Source: Prochlorococcus marinus XMU1404
Lineage (GTDB): Bacteria; Cyanobacteriota; Cyanobacteriia; PCC-6307; Cyanobiaceae
Reading direction: 5' to 3'
Assembly (NCBI RefSeq): GCF_017696175.1
Contig: NZ_JAAORE010000003.1
Coordinates: 186,001 to 250,000 of the forward strand
DNA: 64,000 nucleotides
Shown: one piece after another, positions 10,729 through 18,365 of the stretch
Position numbering within the stretch: the stretch's first letter is position 1
Layout of the letters: every line of letters starts with the position of its first letter
Translations under genes and position numbers: made by a program
Notes under the pieces: generated by a model
The model's input: only the letters and a program-made list of their open reading frames with translations
Databases searched by the model: none
What the model was told of the DNA's origin: nothing

Positions 10729-11124
10729 ATTATTTTCAAAAGTTTTTTTGATTTTATTTTATTTTTTTTAGGTTTAAGAAAAACCGCTATTATTAGTGGT
10801 GAATCTATGTATCCTTACCTAAAAGACGGGGATATTGTATTTTTTAAAAAATATAAAAAGAATAAATCAATACTAAAAAATCGACAAATAGTTATTTTTA
10901 ATCATCCACTTAAAAATAAAAACCTAATAAAACGGATAAATTCAGTAAATCAAAATAATATTGAAGTTCTTGGCGACAATATTGAACTTAGCGAAGATAG
11001 TAACAAATTCGGATTAATCAATGACGAAAAAATTATTGGGATTGTCACCTCTAAATTAATTTTTCCTAAATTAACAAATTTTTTAATTCAAAAAAACAGA
11101 AGCACTCCTTTGAATCCAAAATAA
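10729..11124 (+). CDS. sodX: Nickel-type superoxide dismutase maturation protease (signal-peptidase-like), non-canonical start
   Basis: SodX removes the SodN leader to free the nickel-binding His. The signal-peptidase S26 fold is visible. The Ser of GESMYP (Ser codon 10804-10806) and the Lys of LIKRIN form the catalytic dyad, and GDNIELSEDSNKFG is the usual distal motif. The first ATG (10807) lies one codon after the catalytic Ser, so it cannot be the true start. The frame is open upstream to 10720 and encodes a conserved-looking anchor (FFDFILFFLGLRKTAIISGES). It contains no ATG, GTG, TTG or CTG. ATT at 10729 or 10732 is the best candidate, six to nine bases after the sodN stop. Function is confident; the exact start is not. 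The 3' end overlaps sodT by 42 bp. Confidence 0.85.
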   Translation: MIFKSFFDFILFFLGLRKTAIISGESMYPYLKDGDIVFFKKYKKNKSILKNRQIVIFNHPLKNKNLIKRINSVNQNNIEVLGDNIELSEDSNKFGLINDEKIIGIVTSKLIFPKLTNFLIQKNRSTPLNPK

Positions 11125-11757
11125 TCCCAAAGAAAAGGAAAGCCCTCCTGCTACAGCTATTAATCTTTTAATAAATTTTTGACTTGCTTTAAAGGTGGTA
11201 AAAGATATTAAACAAGTAAAAAGATTCATACTTGTTAGTGAACCAATCAAATATGAAATCAAATATAAGCAAGCACTTGTTAAAGGTAGTGCCAAAGCAG
11301 GAAGAACTGCGAGGAAATGCGAACCTCCAGCTATACCGTGTAGCAAGCCTAAACCTGTCAAAGCATGTGAGTGCTTATTATTGTTATTTTTTTGTTCCTT
11401 AACATGAAAGTGAAAGTGACGATGGGCAATTCCATTCTCATGCTTATGGGAATGCGAATGGATACTTAATTGAAAAGAATTTTTAATAGCAAATACTCCA
11501 ACAATTAGAAGAGAAATTCCAACTAGGAATTCGGCGATATTGGAAAATTTGTTTAATGGCGTAATATCCTTAATAAAAATAGCTAGGAAAGCTAACAAGA
11601 GGACACCTGAAGAGTGTCCTAAGCCCCATGAAAAACTATTTCTAAGAGCTTTTTTGGGATTATTAATCGCTGCTGGTGCCATTGCAATTAGATGATCAGC
11701 GCCACTAACAACATGCACAAATCCTGCAACTACTCCAGTTAAAATTACAGCTTGCAT
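11083..11757 (-). CDS. sodT: Putative nickel permease (UreH/NicO/HupE-like), SodT
   Basis: This is a membrane protein of 224 residues with about six spans. It starts MQAVILTGVVAGFVHVVSGADHLIA, where the His and Asp resemble metal-path residues of nickel/cobalt transporters. A central loop (about 99-130) is packed with histidines (HSHSHKHENGIAHRHFHFH and a later KHSH), a likely metal-sensing or metal-collecting segment. HGIAGGSHFLA follows in the second half. Position beside sodN and sodX strongly suggests nickel supply for Ni-SOD, as proposed for sodT of marine cyanobacteria. It runs convergent to sodX and overlaps it by 42 bp. Substrate is inferred from context and not shown by the sequence. 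Confidence 0.82.
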   Translation of the reverse strand: MQAVILTGVVAGFVHVVSGADHLIAMAPAAINNPKKALRNSFSWGLGHSSGVLLLAFLAIFIKDITPLNKFSNIAEFLVGISLLIVGVFAIKNSFQLSIHSHSHKHENGIAHRHFHFHVKEQKNNNNKHSHALTGLGLLHGIAGGSHFLAVLPALALPLTSACLYLISYLIGSLTSMNLFTCLISFTTFKASQKFIKRLIAVAGGLSFSLGLFWIQRSASVFLN

Positions 11758-11812
11758 ATATATTCAGTACAACTCTGCTTATTCAATTTTATAGCACGAT
11801 TTGAAGTCAAAA

Positions 11813-12700
11813 TTAAATTGATTTAAATAATTTCTTGAAAGATTGTTCAATATCACTTTCTCTCATAAAAGTTTCACCAATTAATACTCCCTTGATTCCA
11901 ATAGATCTAAGCGAATCTAGATCTTCGGCACAATTAATTCCTGATTCACTAATGGGAATAATATTTTGTTTTAAAAATATATCAGCATATTTATGCATCA
12001 ATTCTATTGATGTTTTTAAATCAGTTTTAAAAGTCTTTAAATCCCTATTATTTATTCCAATCAAATTAAAAGATTTTAATTTTAGAATCCTTTCTAATTC
12101 ATTATCATTATGCACTTCAACAAGAACACTCATCTTTAAATTATCAGCTATTTTCTTTAGATAAATTAAATCGTCATCACTTAAAATCGCAGCGATTAAT
12201 AATATCGCATCAGCACCAGATACCCTTGCTTTATAAATCTGATAAGCAGAAATAATAAAATCTTTGCATAGTAGAGGGAGATTAGTTGATTTTCTTACAG
12301 TTTCGAGTATTTCATAACTACCTTGAAAAAACCTTTTATCGGTAAGTACTGAGATACATGATGCACCTAATCCTTCATAACAAATTGCTATGTCTTCAGG
12401 GTTAAAATCTTTTCTAATAACTCCTTTACTCGGACTAGCTTTTTTTATTTCTGCAATTACTCCTGGTTTAATTTTTGAATCCAAGATATTTTTATAAAAA
12501 TCTTTTGGGGCAGAAAGATTTTCAATTTTTTTTATTAAATCTTCTAAAGAAACTATTTTTTTAAAATTCTTAATTTCAATGTCTTTATGCCATACAATTT
12601 CTTCCAGAATATTTTTTGCTTGTGCTTCTCTATGAGGTACAGCATATTCTAAATTTTCAACCCTAACTGTTGGATTTGGTGGTCTGCGTCTTATCTCCAT
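11813..12700 (-). CDS. trpC: Indole-3-glycerol phosphate synthase
   Basis: This enzyme closes the indole ring in tryptophan synthesis. The 295-residue TIM barrel has the catalytic lysine in [13 protein letters not shown] (about 98-110), [22 protein letters not shown] and the phosphate-binding ISESGI motif. A basic 40-residue N-terminal extension ([16 protein letters not shown]) is typical of cyanobacterial TrpC. It lies 12 bp downstream of lpdA on the same strand, so the two probably share a transcript although they belong to different pathways. The call is secure. Confidence 0.96.
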   Translation of the reverse strand: MEIRRRPPNPTVRVENLEYAVPHREAQAKNILEEIVWHKDIEIKNFKKIVSLEDLIKKIENLSAPKDFYKNILDSKIKPGVIAEIKKASPSKGVIRKDFNPEDIAICYEGLGASCISVLTDKRFFQGSYEILETVRKSTNLPLLCKDFIISAYQIYKARVSGADAILLIAAILSDDDLIYLKKIADNLKMSVLVEVHNDNELERILKLKSFNLIGINNRDLKTFKTDLKTSIELMHKYADIFLKQNIIPISESGINCAEDLDSLRSIGIKGVLIGETFMRESDIEQSFKKLFKSI

Positions 12701-12712
12701 TAATTTTAGATA

Positions 12713-14152
12713 TTATTTTATTTGAGAAGCGGCTTGTTTATACGCGACCTCAACTACTTCACTAAGAGTAGGATGAGTATGAACTTCTTTAGATAATTCA
12801 ATTACATCTTGGTTCCTTGAAATAGCGTTCGAAATTTCTTGAATCAAATCAGCTGCATGTAACCCAAAAATATGAGCACCTAATACTTTCCCATTATCTT
12901 TATTGAAAATCAACTTTAGCAATCCATCACTCTCCATCTCAGCCAATGCTTTTGAATTAGCCTTAAAGAAACTTTTCACAATTCCCAAAGTAAAATTTTC
13001 TTCTGCAGATATCTCTTTAGCTTCAGCTTCAGAGAGACCAACTGAACTTATCTCAGGGTGAGTAAAAGTTGCCGCAGGGATACTTTTATAGTTAATTGCG
13101 ACTTTACCACCGCAAATATTTTCGACAGCAATAGTACCCTGTGCTGCTGCAGTATGAGCAAGCATTAATTTGCCAGTAACATCTCCAACAGCCCAAATAT
13201 TAGGTATTATTTCCTCGCCATTTTTAACTCTCATTTGATCATCTATAGGAATAAAACCTTTTACCGTCTCTATCCCAACAGACTCAAGATTTAAGTTATT
13301 ACTATTAGGACTTCTGCCAGTTGCAACAAGCACAGCGTCAACTTCTAAAGTTTCTATCACTTCTTTGGAATTTGCATCTGTAAGTTCTATTTTGACAGGA
13401 CATCCAGGTGTTATTTTTGTAGCGAAAACATTTGATTTTGTATCTATATCTCTTGATTGAATAAGATTCTTTTTCGCAATTTTTGTAATGTCAGGGTCAA
13501 ATGTTGGCATAATATTCTCTAAAGCCTCAATCATGGTAACTTCACAACCAAGCGCGGTATAAACATCTGCGAATTCCAATCCTATATAACCACTTCCAAT
13601 AATAGCTATCCATCTAGGTAGCCACTCTAGCTTTACTGCATCATCACTAGTAAATACAGTTCTATTATCCAAGGTTATCCCACGAGGAACGAAAGGAGAA
13701 GAACCAGTTGCTATGACGATATTCTTACATGTGTATATTTTATCAATTCCGTTTTTATCTCTTACACCCACTTTTTGATTCCCTTCAAGTCTTCCAATAC
13801 CCAAAATAATTTCAACTCCACTCCTTTTTAGAGTTTTTGTTAAATTTTCTCTAACGTTTAAAACCAGATTATTTGCATGATCAGCAATTTTTGATCTTTC
13901 AAACCTTACGGGTGCAGCATGAATACCAAATTTGGCTAAATGCTCATAATTACCTATTTCTCTGACTTTTCCAGTCGCAGCCAAAAGAGCTTTAGAGGGG
14001 ACACACCCCTTGTTAACGCAAGTTCCTCCCATGTCTGAAGATTCCACTATCGCGACTTTCAGTCCCTTACTAGCAGCATGTTTAGCGGCATCAAAACCTC
14101 CATATCCTGCTCCTATTACGATTACATCGAAATCAAAACTTGAATCAGTCAC
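12713..14152 (-). CDS. lpdA: Dihydrolipoamide dehydrogenase (E3)
   Basis: E3 reoxidises lipoamide in the pyruvate dehydrogenase complex and passes electrons to NAD. The 479-residue flavoprotein has an N-terminal FAD motif GAGYGGFDAA and the redox disulfide GGTCVNKGCVPSK (about 42-54). It also has an NAD-binding GSGYIGLEFA, the second FAD motif WAVGDVTG, and the dimer-interface HTHPTLSE carrying the active-site His. The start is GTG. It sits between the SpoU methylase (7 bp upstream) and trpC. E1-alpha is at 3.1 kb. The call is firm. Confidence 0.96.
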   Translation of the reverse strand: MTDSSFDFDVIVIGAGYGGFDAAKHAASKGLKVAIVESSDMGGTCVNKGCVPSKALLAATGKVREIGNYEHLAKFGIHAAPVRFERSKIADHANNLVLNVRENLTKTLKRSGVEIILGIGRLEGNQKVGVRDKNGIDKIYTCKNIVIATGSSPFVPRGITLDNRTVFTSDDAVKLEWLPRWIAIIGSGYIGLEFADVYTALGCEVTMIEALENIMPTFDPDITKIAKKNLIQSRDIDTKSNVFATKITPGCPVKIELTDANSKEVIETLEVDAVLVATGRSPNSNNLNLESVGIETVKGFIPIDDQMRVKNGEEIIPNIWAVGDVTGKLMLAHTAAAQGTIAVENICGGKVAINYKSIPAATFTHPEISSVGLSEAEAKEISAEENFTLGIVKSFFKANSKALAEMESDGLLKLIFNKDNGKVLGAHIFGLHAADLIQEISNAISRNQDVIELSKEVHTHPTLSEVVEVAYKQAASQIK

Positions 14153-14159
14153 TTTTTAT

Positions 14160-15032
14160 TTATTTATTAGAGGTGAATGCGACTCTTTTTCGTTCTAGTA
14201 ATAACGGAACAGCAACACAAGCCACATTTAATGATTCTACAATCTCACTATGCGGAATTGTAATTGTTTCATTAAAAGCTTCTTGAATTTTTTTATGAAT
14301 ACCTTGACCTTCATTACCCAAGATTAATGCAGTACGTTTAGACCAATCAACTTCCCAGTAGGGTTTTGAGGATTTTTTTAAATTTTTATTTTGGCTACTA
14401 GTAGAAAAAATATTAAATCCTACATTTGATAATTCAGATAAAGACTTTAATAAAGAATTTATTATTTCTTCTTCACTTCCTTCAAACCTTTGAAATGGGA
14501 TTTGAAAGACCGCACCAGTCGATGCTCTTAATGCTTTTTGGCTTAATGGGTGCGCACCTCCAGCTAAAAAAATTGCATCAACACCAGCAGCTAAAGCAGT
14601 TCTAAAAAGATTACCCATATTCCCAGGATCTTGAATCCTATCGAGAACAAGAACAAAATCATCTTTACTATTGAATTGATAATTAAGTATCGATGAGATT
14701 TCTACTAATGCTGCAATGCCATCTGGATTAACTGTTGAAATTGCTGAAGCTAAAACCTCTTCTGAGACCAAAGTTATTAATGATTGATCAAACTTTTTGC
14801 TAAGATTTTGGTTCTTTTTGAGCCATTTTTCAGTAACTAGAATTTTAGAGGGGGAATTTCCAGACTTCAACAATTCTTCAATAAGATGAGTACCCTCTAT
14901 ACAAAAAAAATCTTTGTTCTTGCGAGAGGATCCTCTTTTAAATGATCTAAATCTTTTAACTAGATTATTATTTTTACTAGTTATTTTAAAAAAATTATTT
15001 TCTATGAGGAATTTAAAAATTTTGTGGTCAAT
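14160..15032 (-). CDS. SpoU/TrmH-family RNA 2'-O-ribose methyltransferase, 5' end uncertain (no canonical start)
   Basis: The enzyme uses S-adenosylmethionine to methylate rRNA or tRNA ribose. The SPOUT domain shows LVLDRIQDPGNMGNLFRTA, IFLAGGAHPLSQKA, LILGNEGQGI and the C-terminal IPHSEIVESLNVACVAVPLL, the knotted cofactor site. The first canonical start (TTG ending at 14873) falls inside the conserved substrate-binding domain. The frame stays open to 15059 and encodes LVKRFRSFKRGSSRKNKDFF and then the family motif CIEGTHLIEEL. That upstream part has no ATG, GTG or TTG; possible starts are ATT at 15032 or 15020 and ATA at 14984. The family is sure and the 5' end is a best guess. It lies 7 bp before lpdA. 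Confidence 0.85.
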   Translation of the reverse strand: MDHKIFKFLIENNFFKITSKNNNLVKRFRSFKRGSSRKNKDFFCIEGTHLIEELLKSGNSPSKILVTEKWLKKNQNLSKKFDQSLITLVSEEVLASAISTVNPDGIAALVEISSILNYQFNSKDDFVLVLDRIQDPGNMGNLFRTALAAGVDAIFLAGGAHPLSQKALRASTGAVFQIPFQRFEGSEEEIINSLLKSLSELSNVGFNIFSTSSQNKNLKKSSKPYWEVDWSKRTALILGNEGQGIHKKIQEAFNETITIPHSEIVESLNVACVAVPLLLERKRVAFTSNK

Positions 15033-15095
15033 TTCATTGTAATTCCATAAACGATTGGATCAATAATTTTTAAAATTTAATTCCCTAAAAATTGA

Positions 15096-15123
15096 TTGAT
15101 ACATTTTTACTTTTTATTAATAT
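15096..15123 (+). promoter_or_regulatory. Candidate sigma-70 promoter for murA
   Basis: TTGATA (15096-15101) and TAATAT (15118-15123) are separated by 16 bases. This predicts a start near 15130 and a leader of about 60 bases before murA. Matches are 5 of 6 at each box, but such boxes occur often by chance in AT-rich DNA. Confidence 0.4.
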
Positions 15124-15192
15124 TATGGACGTTACATAGGGTGGACTTACTAATGTTAGTTTGTCATTATAAACCTAATAAACTAAGTCTTA

Positions 15193-16566
15193 ATGATTTG
15201 CGGCAGCGAAAAGAATTCATATTTTAAATCGCAAAATTTAAAAATTCTTGGCCAAGGTAAACTAAACGGGATTGTTGAAATAAGTGGTGCGAAGAATTCG
15301 GCATTAGTTTTAATGGCGGCTTCATTATTAACCAATGAAAGAATAACTCTTGAGAATGTTCCTCGTCTTACCGATATAGAAAAAATGGGGCATATCCTTA
15401 AGTATTTAGGGGTTAATTTAGTAGATAAAAACAATAAATTAGAGATAGATTCAAAAAATGTTTCCATTACAGAAGAACTTCCATATGAACTTGTTAATGG
15501 ACTGAGAGCTAGTTTCTTTTGTATCGGTGCTTTATTAAGTAAATTTGGAAAGGCTAAAGTGCCTTTGCCTGGAGGTTGCAATATCGGTTCAAGACCTATA
15601 GATGAGCATATTAATGGACTTAAAGCATTAGGAGCTGAAATTATTATAAAAAAAGGAATTGTCGTAGCAAAAATAAAGGAAAAGAAAAATAAACTGCATG
15701 GTACTCATATCAAATTAAAGTGCCCAAGCGTAGGAGCAACTGAAACTTTAATAATGGCTGCTTCATTAGCGGAAGGAAGAACTACTATTGAAAATGCTGC
15801 AAGAGAACCTGAAATTCAGGATTTATGCCAAATGCTTAATAAAATGGGAGCAAGAATTTACGACTCCGGAAAAGAAAAAATAATTATTGATGGTGTTAAT
15901 AAACTTGTTGGTTGTGCTCATAAAGTAATTCCCGATCGAATAGAAGCTGGCACTTTTCTAATTGCTGCTGCTGCAACTGGCTCTTCAATAACAATATCTC
16001 CCGTTATTCCTAATCATCTTGAAGCTGTTACGAATAAGCTTCAAGAAAGTGGAAGTAAAATTACGATTAAAGGTAATTCAATTACAATTAAGGGAAAAGA
16101 AATTAGAGGAGTAAATATTGATACAGCTCCTTTCCCAGGATTTCCTACTGATTTACAGGCACCATTTACAGCTTTAATGACAATCGCCAATGGTGAATCA
16201 AAGATCACTGAAACAATTTTCGAAAACAGGATGAATCATATTCATCTACTTAATAAAATGGGAGCTAGTATAAAATTAAATAAAAACGTAGCTCATATCA
16301 AAGGTGTTAAGACAATAAAGGGGATGGATTTAGTTGGCTCAGATTTAAGATCATCAGCTGCATTAATAATTGCTGGGATTATCGCTAAAGGTAATAGTAA
16401 AATCTATGGTTTAGAGCATTTAGATAGAGGTTATGAAAATTTTGAATCAAAATTAAAAATGTTAGGTATTAAAATAACTAGAGAATTTAATAAAAGATCT
16501 TTTACTGAGAAAGAATATAAAATTACTTCTGATCCTGAAGATATTCCTAAACGTAGAGCCGCTTAA
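15193..16566 (+). CDS. murA: UDP-N-acetylglucosamine 1-carboxyvinyltransferase
   Basis: MurA commits UDP-GlcNAc to peptidoglycan by adding enolpyruvate. The 457-residue protein has the two-domain EPSP-synthase-like fold. ISGAKNSALVLMAASLL (about 30-46) contains the substrate Lys-Asn pair. The active-site loop is LPGGCNIGSRPIDEH (about 124-138), with the catalytic Cys that fosfomycin attacks. ATGTFLIAAA-like and FPGFPTDLQAPF segments follow. The C-terminus has a short charged extension. It starts at ATG with a plausible promoter 70-95 bp upstream. It stands apart from other mur genes; ddl is at 23.9 kb. Confidence 0.96.
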   Translation: MICGSEKNSYFKSQNLKILGQGKLNGIVEISGAKNSALVLMAASLLTNERITLENVPRLTDIEKMGHILKYLGVNLVDKNNKLEIDSKNVSITEELPYELVNGLRASFFCIGALLSKFGKAKVPLPGGCNIGSRPIDEHINGLKALGAEIIIKKGIVVAKIKEKKNKLHGTHIKLKCPSVGATETLIMAASLAEGRTTIENAAREPEIQDLCQMLNKMGARIYDSGKEKIIIDGVNKLVGCAHKVIPDRIEAGTFLIAAAATGSSITISPVIPNHLEAVTNKLQESGSKITIKGNSITIKGKEIRGVNIDTAPFPGFPTDLQAPFTALMTIANGESKITETIFENRMNHIHLLNKMGASIKLNKNVAHIKGVKTIKGMDLVGSDLRSSAALIIAGIIAKGNSKIYGLEHLDRGYENFESKLKMLGIKITREFNKRSFTEKEYKITSDPEDIPKRRAA

Positions 16567-16589
16567 AATATAATTTTGGATTGGCTTAC

Positions 16590-16700
16590 TTAAACGTATG
16601 CAACATTTATTAGCGAAATACAACCTAAAAATAATAAAAACAAAACTAAAAAACGATTAGACCAAATTTTATCTAAACCACTAAACCTAAACTCCTTCAT
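16590..16700 (-). CDS. Small single-span membrane protein, 36 residues (unlisted micro-ORF, second of a pair)
   Basis: An ATG-initiated frame of 36 codons begins MKEFRFSGLDKIWSNRF and continues with a hydrophobic helix FLVLFLLFLGCISLI (about 17-31). Its ATG overlaps the TGA of the upstream 35-codon frame in an ATGA junction, a strong sign of translational coupling. The sequence GGAGGAA lies on the minus strand about 10 bases upstream and could act as a Shine-Dalgarno site. I do not recognise the family. Low-molecular-mass subunits of photosynthetic complexes have this size and topology, but no specific match is claimed. Coding status is inferred from the overlap, the ribosome site and the hydrophobic pattern. 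Confidence 0.55.
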   Translation of the reverse strand: MKEFRFSGLDKIWSNRFLVLFLLFLGCISLINVAYV

Positions 16701-16804
16701 GCCCAGGTTCCTCCGTTAGATCCAAATGCTGTCAAAATAGTTACTGCAATAAAAAGATAGGGAACAAATTTTAAAGATAATTTTTTAGCTTGAATCTTTG
16801 ACAT
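16697..16804 (-). CDS. Small single-span membrane protein, 35 residues (unlisted micro-ORF, first of a pair)
   Basis: An ATG-initiated frame of 35 codons reads MSKIQAKKLSLKF, then a hydrophobic stretch FVPYLFIAVTILTAF (about 13-27), and ends GSNGGTWA. The positive N-terminus would sit in the cytoplasm. The TGA stop shares four bases with the next frame, which suggests an operon of two partner peptides. It faces away from the 43-residue frame at 16855 and lies in a 525-bp gap between murA and tRNA-Leu that otherwise has no gene. Not recognised. It could be a small subunit of a membrane complex or chance coding; the paired arrangement makes chance less likely. Confidence 0.55.
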   Translation of the reverse strand: MSKIQAKKLSLKFVPYLFIAVTILTAFGSNGGTWA

Positions 16805-16854
16805 AATTTTTTTACTAATTCTAACATAATATTACTAATTATGAAGCCATACCC

Positions 16855-16986
16855 TTGAATAAAGGACTCTTAGGAGCCTTTAGTTACAGTACTGTATCAG
16901 TAATGTTTATTTTTTTCATTTTTATCTTATTTCTTGTCAGCGATTCCAATAAATATGGCTCTATGTTTTATCAAAAAGATTTTTAA
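16855..16986 (+). CDS. Possible single-span membrane peptide, 43 residues (TTG start)
   Basis: A frame of 43 codons begins at TTG with MNKGLLGAFSYSTVSV. A strongly hydrophobic helix follows (MFIFFIFILFLVS, about 17-29), then a short polar tail ending YGSMFYQKDF. There is no ATG start, and the frame is open some way upstream, so the 5' end is uncertain. It is divergent from the 35/36-residue pair. The topology resembles the small one-helix photosystem subunits, but I cannot name it. Coding potential is supported only by the amphipathic layout and the absence of another explanation for the gap. Confidence 0.4.
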   Translation: MNKGLLGAFSYSTVSVMFIFFIFILFLVSDSNKYGSMFYQKDF

Positions 16987-17034
16987 CTAAAAACAAATGT
17001 GTTCTCGATCGCTCTTCCTTAACCGCCAAAAGGA

Positions 17035-17062
17035 TAGTCAATAAAATGATTTTTGTTATAAT
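17035..17062 (+). promoter_or_regulatory. Candidate promoter for tRNA-Leu and argD
   Basis: A perfect TATAAT box (17057-17062) stands 16 bases after TAGTCA (17035-17040, four of six matches to TTGACA). Transcription would start near 17069, about 23 bases before the mature tRNA. There is little other room for an argD promoter, so it probably drives both genes. Confidence 0.5.
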
Positions 17063-17091
17063 AAAAAAGTTCATTATTTTTCAAAAGCCTT

Positions 17092-17173
17092 GGGAGCGTG
17101 GTGGAATTGGTAGACGCACCGCACTCAAAATGCGGCACCTTCGGGTATGTCGGTTCAAGTCCGACCGCTCCCA
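17092..17173 (+). tRNA. trnL: tRNA-Leu (anticodon CAA)
   Basis: The acceptor stem GGGAGCG (17092-17098) pairs with CGCTCCC (17166-17172), and the discriminator is A. The anticodon stem CCGCA/TGCGG encloses loop CTCAAAA, giving anticodon CAA. A variable arm (CACCTTCGGGTATG) marks a class II tRNA, and GGTTCAAGTCC is the T arm. No CCA is encoded. The argD start codon lies six bases beyond the last base. Confidence 0.96.
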
Positions 17174-17178
17174 CTTTG

Positions 17179-18354
17179 ATGAAAACTTATAGTCGATTCG
17201 ATATATCTTTCAAAAAAGGAAAAGGTTGTTGGCTATGGGACAAAACAGGTAAAAAGTATCTTGATGCAGTTGCTGGTATAGCCACTTGTAGTCTTGGTCA
17301 TAGCGATAGAGTTTTGAGAAGAAATCTATCAACTCAACTAAAAAAGATTCAACACATTTCAAATCTCTACATTATTGAAGAACAAGAACAATTAAGCAGA
17401 ACTTTAACGAATATAAGTTGTGCTGAAAGCGTTTTTTTCTGCAACAGTGGCGCAGAAGCAAATGAATCAGCTATTAAATTAATTAAGAAATTTGGAAATA
17501 CAACAAATGAAAGTAAAGAATCAATTATTCTAGCTGCTAAGTGCAGCTTTCATGGCAGAACATTGGCAGCCTTGAGTGCTACTGGTCAGCCAAAATACCA
17601 AAAAGGTTTCGAACCCATGATAAAAGGGTTTAAGTTCTTTGAATTTAACAATTTTGATTCGGTAAAAAAATTATTTGAAGATTGTAAAAATAATGATCAA
17701 AAGATTTCTGGTGTCTTAGTTGAACCAATACAAGGAGAAGGTGGCGTGATTCCTGGAAGTAAAATATTTTTTAAAAACCTTAGAAATATCTGTGATAAAT
17801 ATAATTCTCTTCTTATTTTAGATGAAGTCCAAAGTGGAGTAGGTCGAACTGGAAAAATGTGGGGCTATGAGAATTTAGGAATTGAACCAGATGGATTCAC
17901 TCTTGCTAAAGGATTAGGAGGAGGTCATGCAATTGGGGCATTATTGGTAAAAGAAAAAGCTAACATTTTTTCTCCAGGAGATCATGCAAGCACTTTTGGA
18001 GGGAACCCGTTCGCCTGTAAGGCTGCCTTAACTGTATTAGAAGAAATAAATAGAAGAAATCTTATCAATAATGTTTACCTGAGAGGGGAACAATTAAGCG
18101 CTGGGTTTGAAGAATTAATAAAAAAATTTCCAAATATAATTAGTGGGAAAAGAGGCTTAGGTTTAATACAAGGTCTTGTTATAAATGATGATTATGCTGA
18201 TGCAAAAGACATTACGTTAAAAGCTTTTGAGAAAGGATTACTTGTAGTTCCTGCAGGAGGAAATGTTGTTAGAATTGTCCCACCATTAGTTATATCTCGA
18301 AGAGAAATTAATGTTCTTTTGGATAAATTAAATTCAATTTTTAAAGAGTTTTAG
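17179..18354 (+). CDS. argD: Acetylornithine aminotransferase
   Basis: This PLP enzyme transaminates acetylglutamate semialdehyde in arginine synthesis. From the ATG at 17179 it has 391 residues. It shows the family opening FKKGKGCWLWDKTGKKYLD, FFCNSGAEANESAIKL, CSFHGRTLAALSATG, LVEPIQGEGGV, LILDEVQSGVGRTG and the PLP lysine in GFTLAKGLGGG, followed by STFGGNPFACKAA. The frame runs back through the whole tRNA-Leu gene, but that part is not protein. The ATG lies six bases after the tRNA end (a TTG stands just before it), so no separate ribosome site is possible outside the tRNA. folC follows after 11 bp. The call is secure. Confidence 0.96.
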   Translation: MKTYSRFDISFKKGKGCWLWDKTGKKYLDAVAGIATCSLGHSDRVLRRNLSTQLKKIQHISNLYIIEEQEQLSRTLTNISCAESVFFCNSGAEANESAIKLIKKFGNTTNESKESIILAAKCSFHGRTLAALSATGQPKYQKGFEPMIKGFKFFEFNNFDSVKKLFEDCKNNDQKISGVLVEPIQGEGGVIPGSKIFFKNLRNICDKYNSLLILDEVQSGVGRTGKMWGYENLGIEPDGFTLAKGLGGGHAIGALLVKEKANIFSPGDHASTFGGNPFACKAALTVLEEINRRNLINNVYLRGEQLSAGFEELIKKFPNIISGKRGLGLIQGLVINDDYADAKDITLKAFEKGLLVVPAGGNVVRIVPPLVISRREINVLLDKLNSIFKEF

Positions 18355-18365
18355 CAATTTAAATT

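Noticed and set aside
10720-11124. sodX as a frameshifted pseudogene
   Set aside because: The catalytic Ser, Lys and distal motif are in one open frame with an intact anchor; only the start codon is unusual.
16987-17034. A terminator for the 43-codon frame
   Set aside because: No G/C-rich stem followed by a T run is visible here.
17098-17178. In-frame extension of argD through the tRNA-Leu gene
   Set aside because: The DNA is a complete tRNA; the enzyme family begins at the ATG after it.
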